Shown here one piece after another: positions 44,636-58,800 of a DNA stretch of 64,000 nt (position 1 is its first letter; each line of letters opens with the position of its first letter). The position numbers and the translations under genes were made by a program. The stretch comes from Chrysogorgia sp. JL179-B06 (lineage: Eukaryota > Cnidaria > Anthozoa > Scleralcyonacea > Chrysogorgiidae), in assembly GCA_035772405.1 (NCBI GenBank), contig JAYKKM010000222.1:1388501-1452500 (forward strand). Direction: 5' to 3'. The notes beneath the pieces are model-generated. The model ran no database searches. It had not been told where the DNA came from and saw nothing but the letters and a program-made list of their open reading frames with translations.

Positions 44636-44740
44636 ATTTCTACCTACTCTATGATAAATATCCCCTGAAAGTTTTAAGTGACTTAAAACTTTCTAAATCT
44701 CTGGAAGATGACTAAATCTCTGGAAGATATAGGAATGCTC

Positions 44741-44916
44741 TCAGAGGGATAAGAGCCATGCCTTAATGCCGCTGAGAAGCTGGTAGAAGTAATTGAGAGC
44801 GCCAACAGCAAATTTGCCAACAGCAACTTTGACAGCATTATCGGCGACAGCTTTGGCAATAGCTCTGATGTAACATCTATCTATGATAGAAGTGGAGCCA
44901 ACAGCAGCAACAGCAC
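44741..44916 (-). CDS. Terminal exon 2: Gly/Ala-rich hydrophobic end
   Basis: Acceptor GTGCAG at 44917-44922. It completes a Gly codon with the previous exon and reads AVAAVGSTSIIDRCYIRAIA, then KAVADNAVKVAVGKFAVGAL, ending AWLLSL and stop. Hydrophobic to amphipathic, likely a membrane-associated end. No family recognised. Confidence 0.6.
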
Positions 44917-47900
44917 CTGCACCGCCAAAATAAGACAAAATAATATTAATGTCCTATAAAGTAACACAGTAAAAATCAACGTTGTCGTAAACGTTTTAAG
45001 CAATACTTAGCAAATAAACAATAATCAAGTTTGGGAAACTATATAATGTTGTCAATATGGACAAGCATTTAGCAATGAAACAAACTTCATAATTTGATAA
45101 ATATTGGTTTAGAAGAGATCGTTACTCTTAAAAAGTTAAAATACCATATCGTGCATGTCGACTGGTTTATTTTAAATAAACCATTAAAAATAACAAATGT
45201 GTTAACAATGCGAATAAAACAACAACTTCTGCCTTTAGAAAGTGCAAATGTCAGAGAAAAACAGGATGTGAACTTTAAATTGTGCTTCGTTTGAAATTAC
45301 ACAAATCGCGGACCTGTGTTTACGGCCTTGCCAAGCTGAAACATTATACAAACTATGTTATAGCTAAAAAAGAAATACCTTTATTTTTCTCCATAATTTC
45401 CTTAATTTTTTCATTTGCAAAAATCTCGAGTTCTCTTTTCTCATGTATTTTGTATTCTGATTCTTGGTGAACTTCTTTGGTTGCTCCATCAAACTTTGCG
45501 AAATTCTCTTTCTTTATCTCTTCCAAAATGTTTTCGAGGTGACCTGGAATTTTGACTGGAAGACTTATTTTGTTAAATGACTTCTTCAATTCTGTCTTAA
45601 AGTTTTCCTTCTCATTATCCACAAGTTGACGTTGTCTCTTGATCTCTATATACGAAGAAATTTAATTGATTGATTGATTGATTGAGTTGTGCTACACGTT
45701 AATGATAGTTTTTATGTAATGAGATGTTTTTGTTTGTCCCGTTCAGAAATTCTGAGCAATGTGTACCTATATTTTCGCATTTGTTTTGGATTTTGATTCT
45801 AGCCCCACGTGTATACTTTGTTTTTTTTATCAACGATTTCAAAATGTTCGAACAAAGTCTTAAAAATAATATGGAAATAAAGCAAACCTTGATGCTCTAA
45901 TGCAGGTACATGGCCTAAGTGTGAAAGATGTGTTTTTGAGGGCTTCGTTATAACCATCATTATTTAGTCTTGCATAGTTAAAGTGGTTCGAAAATGGCTT
46001 TTTGAACTTCACGATTTGATAAATATTGGTATAGAAGAGATCGTTACTCTTAAAAAGTTAAAATGCCATATCGTGTATGTCGACTGATTTATTTTAAATA
46101 AACCATTAAAACAACAGATGTGTTAACAATGATGCGAATAAAAAAACCAACTTCTGCCATTAGAAAGTCAAATGTCAGAGAAAAACAAGATGCGAACTCT
46201 AAATAGTGATTCGTTTGAAATTACACAAAACGCTGACTGTGTTTACGGCCTTGCCAAGCTGAAAGATTATAAAAACTATGTTATAGCTAAAAAAAGAAAC
46301 ACCTTCATTTTTCTCCATCATTTCATTAATTGTTTCATTTGCGAAAATCTCGAGTTGCTTTTTGTCAGTTTGTATTGGTTCTATGTATTCCGATTCTAAT
46401 TGGCCTACAATTGTTGCTTTACAATTCTGTAACACTTTTAACTTTTTCTCGTCCAAAATTTCTTTGAGGCGACCTTGGTTAAGGAATGGAAGATTTATTG
46501 CGTCAAATGAGCTCTTCAATTCTTTCTTGAATTTTTCTTCCTCATTGCGCACAAATTGTGTATATCTGTAATTCAAGAAGACATTTAATTTAATTTATTC
46601 ATTGCATTTGAGTTGTGCTACGCGTTAATGATAGTATGCATGTTATGAAATGGTTTTGTTTGTTCCGTTCAGAAATTGTACGCAGTGCGTATTTATTTTT
46701 TACATTTACCTGTTAAGAAAGTCTACATTGTTAAGCACCATTCTTTTAAACCAGACATCTACAGTACAGAGAGAATACTTCAGTGATTGACAGTTAAAGA
46801 AAATTAACTTGTTAACAGGGGATAACATGCAGTTATCATAGCTTGATATTAGAAGTGAGCATTATATTAATGATGGCCGACTGACAATACACAGTATACT
46901 ATTTTGGTTTTCAGTTTGAGATGCAAGAATAGTTTTAATCACGGTTCGTACGTTTATAATTGACGTCGTATACAAACGAGGATGGTGTTTAGGTTACTCT
47001 TGGGACTGAAAATTATTTATTTTCTTTGTTTTGTATGGAGAATTATCTTGTTTGAAGGACGCAAAATTATTTTACAGGTTTACCTTCGTAGATTTTAAAG
47101 TCCCTATTAGCAGTTTAACCCCTTTTATCATCGTATCATGTATACATTTTCATCAACGATTATAAAATGTTCGAACGGAGATCTGAAAAATAATATGGGA
47201 ACGAAGCAAACAGGAATATAATACGCCAATGCATGTTGCCTAACTTTTGATAGATGTGTAGTTTAGTTGTGAAACTGTGTTATGACCATTATTATTATTA
47301 GGCAATCGTGCATAGTTAAAATGACTTGCAAATATCTTTTTGAACTTCATAATTTGATAGAGGTCGATGTACAAGAAATCGTTACTCTCAGGAAATTAAA
47401 ATGCCATATCGCGTATATCGTCTGATTTATTTTAAATAAATCATTAAAATAAATCATTAAAAAATAACAAATGTGTTAACGATTTAAATCTTCTACCATT
47501 AGAAGGTAGAAATTCCAAATAGTATATCTCGGTTGAAACTGCGTGGATCGGCGCTTACTGCCTTGTCGTATAAGCAGAAACATTACACTGAACTACGGTA
47601 GTTAATAAAATAAATACCTTCGTTTTTCTTGATAATTTGATCAATTTTTTTATTTGCGAAAATTTGAAGTTCTTCTTTGACACTTCTCTTGTGCTCCTGG
47701 TCTACTTCTTTTATTGCTCCATCAAAATCATTTGTGAAATACTTTTCCTTTATTTCTTCTAACCTTTGGTTGAGGAGACCTAGGCTATGGAGTGCAAAAT
47801 TTACTGCTTCAAACGGCGAGCTGTGTATGATTAAATTAAGTCTTTCTTTCTCTTTATCCACAAGTTGACGTCGTCTCTTGATCTCTATAAATGAAGAAGA

Positions 47901-49774
47901 AATTAGATTACATTTATTTGTTTGTTTGTTTGTTTGAGCTGTGGTACACGTTAATGATAGTTTTTATGTAATACGATGTTTTTGTTTCTCCCGTTCAGAA
48001 ATTCTGAGCAATGCGTACCTATATGTTCGCATTTGTTTTGGATTTTGATTCTAGCCGTACGTGTATACTTTGTTTTTTTTATCAACGATTTCAAAATGTT
48101 CGAACAAAGTCTTAAAAATAATGTGGAAATAAAGCAAACCTTGATGCTCTAATGCAGGTGCATGGCCTAACTTTGATATAGATGTGTTTTCGAGGCCTTC
48201 GTTATGACCATCATTATTTAATTTTGCATAGTTAAAATGGTTCGAAAATAGCTTTTTGTTACTCTCAGAAAGTTAAAATGCTATATCGTGTATATCGTCT
48301 GATTATTTTAAATAAACCATTAAAAATAACAAATGTGTTAACGATGCGAATAAAAAAACAACTTCTGCCTTTAGAAAGTCAAATGTCACAAAAGAGCAGG
48401 ATGTGAACTTTAAATAGTGGTTTGTTTGAAATTACACAAATCACGGACCTGTGTTTACGGCCTTGCTAAGCTGATTAAATTATACAAACTATGGTATAGA
48501 TAAAAAAGAAATACCTTCATTTTTCTCTATCATTTCATTAATTTGTTCATTTACGAAAATCTCGAGTTCTCTTTTCTTATATATTTTGTATTCTGATTCT
48601 TGGTGAACTTCGTTGGTTGCTCCATCAAACTTTGGAAATTCTCTTTCTTTTTCTCTTCGAAAATGTCTTCGAGGCGACCGCGAATATTGACTGGAAGACT
48701 TATTTTGTCAAATGACTTCTCATTATCCACAAGTTGACGTTGTCTCTTGATCTCTATAAATTAAGAAATTTAATTTAATTTAATTTATTATTTATTCATA
48801 TATTTATTTATTTATTTATATATTTATTTATTTATTTGAGTTGTGCTAAAAGGTTGATGATAGTTTTTATGTAATGAGATGTTTTTTTTGTCCCGTTCAG
48901 AAATTCTGAGCAATGCGTACCCAGGGGCGGATTTAACGTAAGGCAAATAAGGCAGCCGCCTAAGGTGATAAACTCAAATGACGATAATTTTTACGCGATG
49001 TAGGGAAGAGAAAGGCGTAAATAATAATATAATTCAGAAAATGAGTTTAGCATTAGCTCACAACAACGATGAGCGAAATCAATTTCTATAATTTTCTATA
49101 ATTTATTGCAGTTCCTCGGGTATTTTCGTCTCGAACCTCGTCCCCAGGCTCTTTTTTGAGACGAGTTTGTCAACCCCCAAACCCAAAACGCCTGCAACTG
49201 CAGGCTACCTGCAGCTTCGGGATCCTTCGACCATTCGGAAATTTTGTGAGTGAATTTTGCCTTATCTGTATTGAGCGCTGATTGGTTTGCCCACTGATCT
49301 CAAAAATAGGACTGGATAGAGCAACCTATTGTTTCGGAGTCACGAAAATTGAAGCCGGAAATTGCCAGAAATAGCTAGCGGCGGCCATCTTGGAGTGACC
49401 ACTTTCTGTGACTACGCTATATAGTTTTTACTTAGGCGAAGCCGAGTTTTCGCGTATTTAAGCAATTATCTGTTCACAAATCGAACTCATCCCAAATATC
49501 CTAAGAAGTAGAAAGTATTCAAAGGTATTTTGACTTAAAATCTTGTAAGTTTAGGCGGAAAACGTCTGGAAAATGATTCCCACAGCTCCATGTTTTGAAG
49601 TCCTGCAAAGTGCAAACCGCCAAGTAAGAAGCTTGGTCGTTGAATTGTCAGTGGTTTGGATCACTCAGGATTTATTTACTGTATCTGGACAAAGATTTTA
49701 AGGACTCACTGTGGTAGCGCTTTCGTTCTTTCTCTTAATTTTTGTGGTTACTCAACTTATTTATCCAAATATAC

Positions 49775-49813
<39 letters not shown>

Positions 49814-52800
49814 AGGTTGTCGAATGGTACTGTAATTATCTAAATACTAAATAAGTTTATGTGTGGTTGTACATTATTGCTTTATTAATTAATATTGTTG
49901 CCTTTGATTGCTTAGCTTTCAGCAAGAGGTTTTCACTTATTTATTGAGTCAAAATTTATATCACTGTAAGACACTATATATCATATATGATACATAATTC
50001 TATGGCTTATGTTTGGGGGAGCTTATTTTGAGAAGGATTTTTGCATAGAATGCAGAGGACTTACCTTTGGGAGGTCTTATTATTGGAAGTTTACATATGG
50101 TCAAACATTGTCATTAATGGTTCCTGAAGTGGCCCTGGCTTAATCCTTTAAGCAGCATATTTTTTCAGAGAATTTACCAGTGCAATCATGGCTGTGGATT
50201 TATCACAGATATCATGTCATGATCATACATATATTTGCAATTGCCAGGTAAATTTATTTTGGCAATATACTGACAATTATGTTATGAAAAAGGCAACCTC
50301 AAGAAAAAGGAGGAAAACAAACCCAATGAACCAGGCACCAAACAGCTACTACTTTTAAGTTTCAGTACGTCAATGTACAGTTCCTCACCAGGACTAACTT
50401 TATTAGGATTCAATGTGATGACATGCTGCATTTGTGTTCCTTTTATGGTTCCCATTTGTGCTTGTCTAAACCCAGGGGATAATTCTGTCGCTTTGGTGTT
50501 CATTACCTAACACATGTTTTATCAAACAGGTTTATTGGTAATATTAAAAATGGCACCATTTCTAGTTTGTAAATGGTGGTGAATTTATAGACCATACAGC
50601 TACAAATAGACTTGGCCAACAAGTTCATGGTGTCACTGTCCCAATCCCTTGTGACAATGTATTGATAGTGACACTAAGAACTTTATTATACACAAGTCAT
50701 TAACATTTATGTGCATGAGTTCACATAAACTTTATCTGATTTAAGCTAGTATTGGTCTTGTCTTGTTTTTCTCAGGTACCCATCTTGTTTAGAAGGTCTA
50801 GAAATTTAATAAAAACAGCAGCATTTAGCTGGGGAGAAATGGCTGGTTTATCTGAACCAGTACTTTTCTAGCAACAGTATGAAGGAAACTATTATCAACC
50901 TGGGGTAAAGATTTTCCAAATCCACAAAATGAATAGAAGCTTGACATGTTCTCAATTATACTGTACAAGACAGTACAGTATAATTAACTGTATTTTTGAG
51001 GAAAATTTTGAAGAAAAGAATGTTCTAAATTAACTAGGAGAGCACACTTGTTTCACAAAAAGGTGGTAAACCTCCAAATTAAATTCATTTAATCTTTTAT
51101 GGCAAATGGCCTTAATTATTGTTGATAACAAAAAGATGAATAAAAATAGTGACATAAATTTTGACTTTAAATAAATAAGTGAAAACAACATTAATGTACC
51201 TCTTACTGGAAGCTAAGCAATCAAAGGCAACAATAATTCATTAAACAATAATGTACAACCAGACCGAACCTTATTTAGTATTTAGATAATTATATACAGT
51301 ACCATTCGACAACCTGTGCACTAAATATATTAATAGTATATTTGGATAAATAAGTTGAGTAACCACAAAAATTAAGAGAAAGAACGAAAGTGCTTACCAC
51401 AGTGAGTCCTTAAAACCTTTGTCCAGATACAGTAAATAAATCCTTAGTCATCCAAACCACTGACAATTCAACGGCTTCTAATACTTGGCGGTTTGCACTT
51501 TGCAGGACTTCAAAACATGGAGCTGTGGGAATCATTTTCCAGACATTTTCCGCCTAAACTTACAATATTTTTAGTCCAAATACCTTTGAATACTTTCTAC
51601 GTCTTAGGATATTTGGGATGAGTTCGATTTTGTGAACAGATAATTGCTTAAATACGCGAAAACTCGGCTTCGCCTAAGTAAAACTATATAGCGTAGTCAC
51701 AGAAAGTGGTCACTCAAGATGGCCGCCGCTTTCCGGCTTCAAATCATTAACACTAGATGCTCTATCAGTCCTATTTTTGAGATCAGTGGGTTTGCCTTAT
51801 CTCTGCGCCATTTTGCCTTACTTGCCGAAGCTACGAAGTCTGATTTGCCTTACTTGCCGAAGCTACGAAGTTGCTCCGAGCTCATTTGCCTTGGTTTGCC
51901 TCAAGGGTTGCCTGATTTGCCTCATTTGCCTATATTGCGAGAATCGTCCAAGATGAGTAGTTGTCGGTTGCATTCTGCTAGCAAGCATTTTTATCTGGGA
52001 AGAGCCTGTACAAGAATTTTAGCGCCGATCGAGAGCTATGTTCCTCTTTACGCGAAAAGTGACAAGAACCCAAGGCTCGCTGACCAAGGTAAGCTTTACA
52101 GTTTGCCGATAATAATGCTCCTAAATTTCAAACCAAAAGAAGTTTTTATTTATATAAACCGACAAATCTTACCAGTGCTGAACTGCCGACTGCTGGATAT
52201 TAATTGTGTATAATTTTATTTGACAAATATATATTTCATCTCGCAGATTGTCTCTGTTTTCTGTTTATGTTTAATAAGTTGTTAGTTGTGTATTTATAAT
52301 ATTGATTTGTTAACATAAACTTAAAGCGTTGTTAATTTATTCATCAGGAAATTGAATCTTTCCAGGTTATTCATAAATATTCTTCTGTCAACAGAAGAAT
52401 GGATTTATCTTGATGGTCTACTCTTGATGTTATGATCTGCACCTTTTTAACTTATATGCTCCACTGTTTATCTTTATAAAAATAATTCTTACTCTATCTT
52501 ATCTACAATTATAAATTATTTCCCTTGATTTATTACTGCACTGCATAAGAACAAATATTACCTATACACAATCTGTTTATCGTAGTTTTATTGGTAATAT
52601 AATATATGTAGTACTGTAGTTTTGATAATAATAAACTAGTATAATTATATGTAGTAATAGACAATTATTGGATGAGGCTGAGCATGTCAAAAATTATCCA
52701 GACGATAATGTCAAAAATTATCCAGACCAAGGTCAATGTTTTCTGCTGAAGCCAAAGGCTGAGGCGGATAACATTGACAGAGGTCTGGATAATTCTTGAT

Positions 52801-55800
52801 ATCGTGTGTAAGCCGAATCCAAGAATTGTTTTATTATACAATTATAAATGTAGAAGCCTTTAGGGAGTTTAGGAAGTAAGCCACACAAAGACAATTACTT
52901 CTGGGAAGACATCAAGAATTGTCTGCAGGTTTTTAGATCAAAATCGAGATTATATGAGTATTGTAAGAGTGCATTGAGACCATTGTATAATGCTCATAAT
53001 ATGTTTTATTATTATTACTTATATAAATCTATAATGTATATTTGCTCAGCACTAGCAGATATTTGTAAAGTTTCCAAACACTTGATGGTTGCTACATTTA
53101 ATTTATTGGATATGTAGGTTTGTTTAACTGGATAGTTAAGTAGAGTAGATTAAAGTAGGATAAGGTGAGGGTCCCATGGGGAGGGTTCCAGAAAGTGTTA
53201 GAATGACTGGGATGGTGTGAACTGAGCTACTTCACATCCATGAAATATCCTAAATGGTCTGCGGCTTTTACAGACTCTTCTAACCAAGCGACAGGCAGGT
53301 AAAACCCGACGGCTTTGGGTAACCAGGAGATGGAAAACTCTGATTTTAAACCTCCCTGAAGGGGTACCCTTACAAAAAAATCCTATAGGAATTCCTATAG
53401 GAAAATTGCATTTCCTGTAGGAATTGGGCAAAAATCTAATAGGAATTCCTTAGGAATATCTATTGAATTTTTTTGTAAGGTATACTTTTCAATTAGGCCA
53501 GGCCCAGTCAATGTGCCAGGCCTGGACTCATCAAACACATCATGTTTTGATGCTTCCTAGGCATGCTGATGAGCTCTGACATAGAGAAAAATGGCCAATT
53601 ATATTGTTATTTTATTAATTTTTCAAATGCAGGCATTTAATACTTAATAAAAATTTTCATTTGGACAAAATGTTTCTTAAAAATTATGGGACATGCTATA
53701 CAAAAACGTGATTTAAGATCTTTAGATTTTCCTTAAAAGTGCTCTCAAATTGCAGGAAATGCCATTTCAGAGACCCAAGATTCAAAAAATTTTCGGGGGG
53801 GCATGCCCCCGCACCCCCTAGTTATATCGTCAGTTATACCTAAGGTGACAAAATTCCTAGATCCGCCCCTGCGTACCTATATTTTCGCATCTGTTTTGGA
53901 TTTTGATTCTAGCCCTAGGTGTATACATTTTTCTTTTTTATCAACGATTTCAAAAATGTTCGAGCAAAGTCTTAAAAATAATATGGAAATAAAGAAAACC
54001 CTGATGCTCTAATGCAGGTGCATGACCTAACTGTGATAGATTGTTTTTGAGGGCTTCGTTATGACCATTATTATTTAGTCTTGTATATAGTCAAAGTGGT
54101 TCGAAAATGTCTTTTTATACTTCATAATTTGATAAATATTGGTATAGAAAAGATCGTTACTCTCAGAAATTTAAAATTCCATATCGTGTATGTCATCTGA
54201 TTTATTTTAAATAAACCATTAAAAATAACTAATGTGTTAAGTTGTTAACGATGCGAATAATAAAAAAAGTCTGCCATTATAAAGTGCAAATGTCAGAGAA
54301 AAACAGGATGTGAACTTTAAATAGTGGTTCGTTTAGAATTACACAAATCGCTGACCTGTGTTTACGGCCTTGCCAATTGAGCTGAAACATTATACCAACT
54401 ATGGTATAGCTTAAAAAAGAAATACCTTCATTTTTCGCCACCATCTCATTAATTTTCTCATTTGAGAAAGTCTCGAGTTCTCTTTTCTCATTTATTTTGT
54501 ATGCTGATTCTTGGTGAACTTCTTTGGTTGTTCCATCAAACTTTGCGAAATTCTCTTTCTTTTTTTCTTCCAAAATGTCTTTGAGGCGACCTGGAATATT
54601 GACGGGAAGACTTATTTTGTCAAATGACTTGTTCAATTCTGTTTTAAAGTTTTCCTTCTCATTATCCACAAGTTGACGTTGTCTCTTCATCTCTATAAAT
54701 GAAGAAGAAATTTAATTTAATTTATTTATATATTTATTTATTTATTTATATATTTATTAATTAATTAATTATTTATTTATTTGTTTATATATTTATTAAT
54801 TTGAGTTGTGCTACACGTTAATGATAGTTTTTATGCAATGAGTTGTTTTTGTTTGTCCCGCTCAGAAATTCTGAGCAATGCGTACCTATATTTTCGCATT
54901 TGTTTTGGATTTTGATTCTAGCCCTAGGTGTATACTTTGTTTTGTTTTTATCAACGGTTTCAAAATGTTCGAACAAATTATTTTCTTCATCATTTCATTA
55001 ATTTTCTTCATACCTTTATTTTTGTTCATCATTTCATTAATTTTTTCATTTGCGAAAATCTCGAGTTCTCTTTTCCCATTTCTTTTGTATTCTGATTCTT
55101 GGTGAACTTCTTTGGTTGCTCCATCAAACTTTGCGAAATTCTCTCTTTCCTTCGTTTCCAAAATGACTTTGAGGCTACCTGGAATATCGACTGGAAGACT
55201 TATTTTGTTAAATGACTTCTTCAATATCTGTCTTAAAGTTTCCTTTCTCATTATCCACAAGTTGACGTTGTCCTATAAACCAAGGAGAAATTTTATTTTA
55301 ATCATTCATTTAAGTTGTGCTACACGTTAATGATAATGCGTATTTATTATTGCATTTGTTTTCCATTCTGATTCTAGTCCTACCTTTATACCGATTTGAT
55401 TTATTCATCAACGAATTCAAAATATTGGAATGGCATCTCAAAATTAAGTGAAATAGAATGAAACCCTGATGCCCTAATTGATGTGGCCTAACTGTGATAG
55501 TTTAGTTGTGAGATTCTGCATTATGACCATTATTACCAGTTAATCATGCATAATTAAGGTTACAGAACACCCTAGTAAGCCATTTCACGAAATTTGTTAC
55601 CGTCCGCGCAATTTTTCTTCGATTTGTCTCAAATTCGCACCAAATGTAGCTATGTATGTGAAGGATACTATCGTATTATAAAATAAATAAAAATACTACA
55701 TTGTTGCAGATATACTCATAAGTTTAAAATCACAGTACCTTCGCGCCACGGTTTAAATTGGTCTTTGGTTTTACCAAAAAGCTCTCAATTTACCATATGT

Positions 55801-58800
55801 AAACTTCTCAATGTTTGTTCTAAAAACGGGTGTTCGCATTTTTTATTACTGTAGGGGTTTAGCAGCTAGGATGTTTTATTTGTCAATTGCTTCTGTCATA
55901 ACATAGGTAGAGAAATAAGATATCCTAACTGCTAAACCCCTACATAAATAAAAAATGCTAACACCCTTTTTTAGAACAAACATTGAGAAGTGTAAATATG
56001 GTGAGAGCTTTTTGGTAAACCGCGGCGCGAAGGCACTATATATATACTATTTTATTATTTATAGTTTTTACAGTTTTTACTGCAAAACGGATTTATTAAA
56101 CAGATTATTATTATTACTGTGATTTTAAACTTATGAGTATATTATTTCTTATTTATTTTATAATGCTGTTGCGAATGCAGTAAAGTACCGCGGCTTCTAC
56201 GCAAACTATCACTATCAAGGTTTATATTTTGAATCGTTGTATTGAAGAACTCTCAACTCACTCTCTGTCTTTCACACTGTGCACGCTATCTCACTTAGTT
56301 TCATATTTCGCACGCCACTCCCTCAAACTTCCGCTCTGACTCTCATCACTCACCACAACCTAACATAACATAACAATAATAATCTATAATAAGTGTTCAC
56401 GCAATTCCCAACAATGCGGTAGTATCCTTTACAAAATTTTACAAAAGAAAAATTGCGCGGGCGATAACAAATTTCGTGAAATGGCTTACTAGGGTGTTCT
56501 GTAGTCTTAAAGTGGCTCGCAAATTGCTTTTTTGATCTTGATCGTTACTCTCAGGAAGTTAAAATACCGTACTGAAAATTAAGTTTCCTTTATCTCCAAG
56601 ATCTCCTGAAAGTCAATAATGCCTTTTACAGTTTTTTGGTAACTTACTTCGCTTTCGAGTTATTTAGATTTGTTTGATATGTAAATAAGATACACTATAA
56701 CGTAAAGTTAATTATGTACAGATCATTGTAAGTTGTTGGAAAATCGTCATTCGAGAATATTAAACAAAATCTCTTGCAACAAAATGCTTCTCAACACACT
56801 AAAATCAAACAAGACTAACTCTAACAAACGTAGTGTGCTGCGTAGGCAGGGCTACAGATCGAAATATAAAAAGGTCGGTGTACTGCCAATACGGATAGTA
56901 TATTATAAAAGTGGCGTTTTTCATATCATTCCGTTTATCGTTATAAGTTAACACAAAACTCTCAAAAAAAAAACAGAATATAGTTTTTGTATTGTGTAAA
57001 AACTATCACCGAGAAAACTGATCATCTGATCCATTTTGTGTTCAATAGCGAAGTTAAACAAAACGAGGTTTGAAAAGGGCATGTTTTGAAAACAACAAAC
57101 TCGCGAGAATAATATACTGTTTAAATACCTTCTATTTTTTTGCCTGATGAACTCGCTGGGAAAAGAACAATCTTTAATATACGAAGTAAAATACCGAACA
57201 GCTCTCGACTTAAAATCCAAAATCTTCCAGTGAAATTGTGAAAAAGACAACGAAGACCTTTCCATGCAGAGCGACAGTTGCTGCCCATAATATTTGTCTG
57301 TTCCGCTGTTCGCTTTGAAACAACAAGCCAAACCCTGAGACGGCTGCCGGGATTCCAGTAATTAACGATTAAGCTTATGCCTAAAACAAAGTCAGTATTT
57401 TTATATTCAAAGTGGAGTTTTTTATCCATTCTTCTCTTTAATTATTGTTGGATTTGTGGGCAAAACAAATTTCAGCTTTCCGGCCTGCTCATCTGCTGTT
57501 GGAGACGAATTATGATCGGTAGTTGATAATTCTTGGGAGAATTTGTATTCTCATCATATTATTTTTGGATAAAATTCGTTATTTCTCTGTCGTTATTTTA
57601 TAAAATAAATATCAAATGGATTTCCGTGCAGGACACTGTGATCCAAACACTTGGGATGTTGCTCGACTTCCGAAAAGCTAAAAAACATCATTTCATCATT
57701 TCAAACATCATAAAAAACATTTACGCAACATTCCAAGTGTTTGGATCACAATATCCTGCACATTTGGTATTCCTTTAGTCTAATGTTTCTATCATTGGCC
57801 CTTCGTCAGAGAGAAACATGCAGTTTCTGTTTCTCTCTGACGAAGGGCCAATTCTCGAAACGTTAGACTATACTATCCGTATTGGCAGCACACCGAACTT
57901 TTTATACTTTTTTGATTTGTAAGACTAACTCTAGTTCGCGGATAATCCGGCCCCAAGATATACATGATCTTCCAATAATTTCCAATGATTTGTACATATA
58001 TGTTTACATCAGTACTTATCCATTTCATTTCATTTCCTTTTTTAAATATATTATTACAAGATAACAAATGTGTTACCGATACGAATTTAAAAAATAACAT
58101 CCTCAGCCATGAGGAAGTGCAAAGATCAGAGAAGAAAATCATGTGGACTCCAAATATAGTAGTTCGCTTGAAACTACACAAGCAGAAACATTACAAACTA
58201 TGATAACTAAAAAAAACAACCAAATACCTTCATTTTTCTCTGTCATTTCAGTAATTTTTTCATTTGCGAAAATCTCGAGTTCTTTTCTGGCACTTTGTGT
58301 TAGTTCTTTGTATTCCGATTGTATTCCTAGTATTGTTGCTTCATAATTCATTAACACTTTTAACTTTTTCTCGTCCAAAATATTTTTCAGGCGACCTTGG
58401 AATGGAAGATTTATTGCGCCAAATGAGCTCATCAATTCTCTCTTAAGTTTTTCTTTCTCTACATCTACAAATAGTGTATATCTGTAAATCAAGAAGATAG
58501 AAATTTAATTTAGCTTATTCATTGTATTTAAGTTGTGCTACGCGTTAATGATAGTTTGCATGTAATGAAATGGTTTTGCTTTCAAAAATTGTACGTAGTG
58601 CGTATTTATTTTCCCATTTCTTTGGGATTTGGATTTTAACCCTATATATATATATATATATATATATAGGTCTATACTTCTTATAGGATTTTTCATCAAT
58701 GATTTCAAAATGTTCAAACGGAGATCTCATGGCCGATTAATTCAGGTATTGATACATCAGAATATTTACCGACGACGTTTTATTAACTCAAAAATGCTTG

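Larger units (their letters stand above)
48922..53871. mobile_element. hAT-like DNA element, 5 kb, inserted between helical-exon modules
   Basis: Left end CAGGGGCGGATTTAACGTAA; right end, reversed, CAGGGGCGGATCTAGGAATT. CAGGGGYGG ends are typical of hAT transposons. GCGTACC is repeated on both sides (48915-48921 and 53871-53877), consistent with a hAT 8-bp duplication with one mismatch or a shared base. Removing it restores a module sequence identical in layout to the others (GAGCAATGCGTACCTATATT as at 54873). No transposase with recognisable hAT motifs was found; the middle is occupied by a large foldback. Confidence 0.75.

Noticed and set aside
51719..52213. 164-codon frame in the hAT-like element
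   Set aside because: Starts inside a foldback arm, runs through short tandem repeats and shows no domain.
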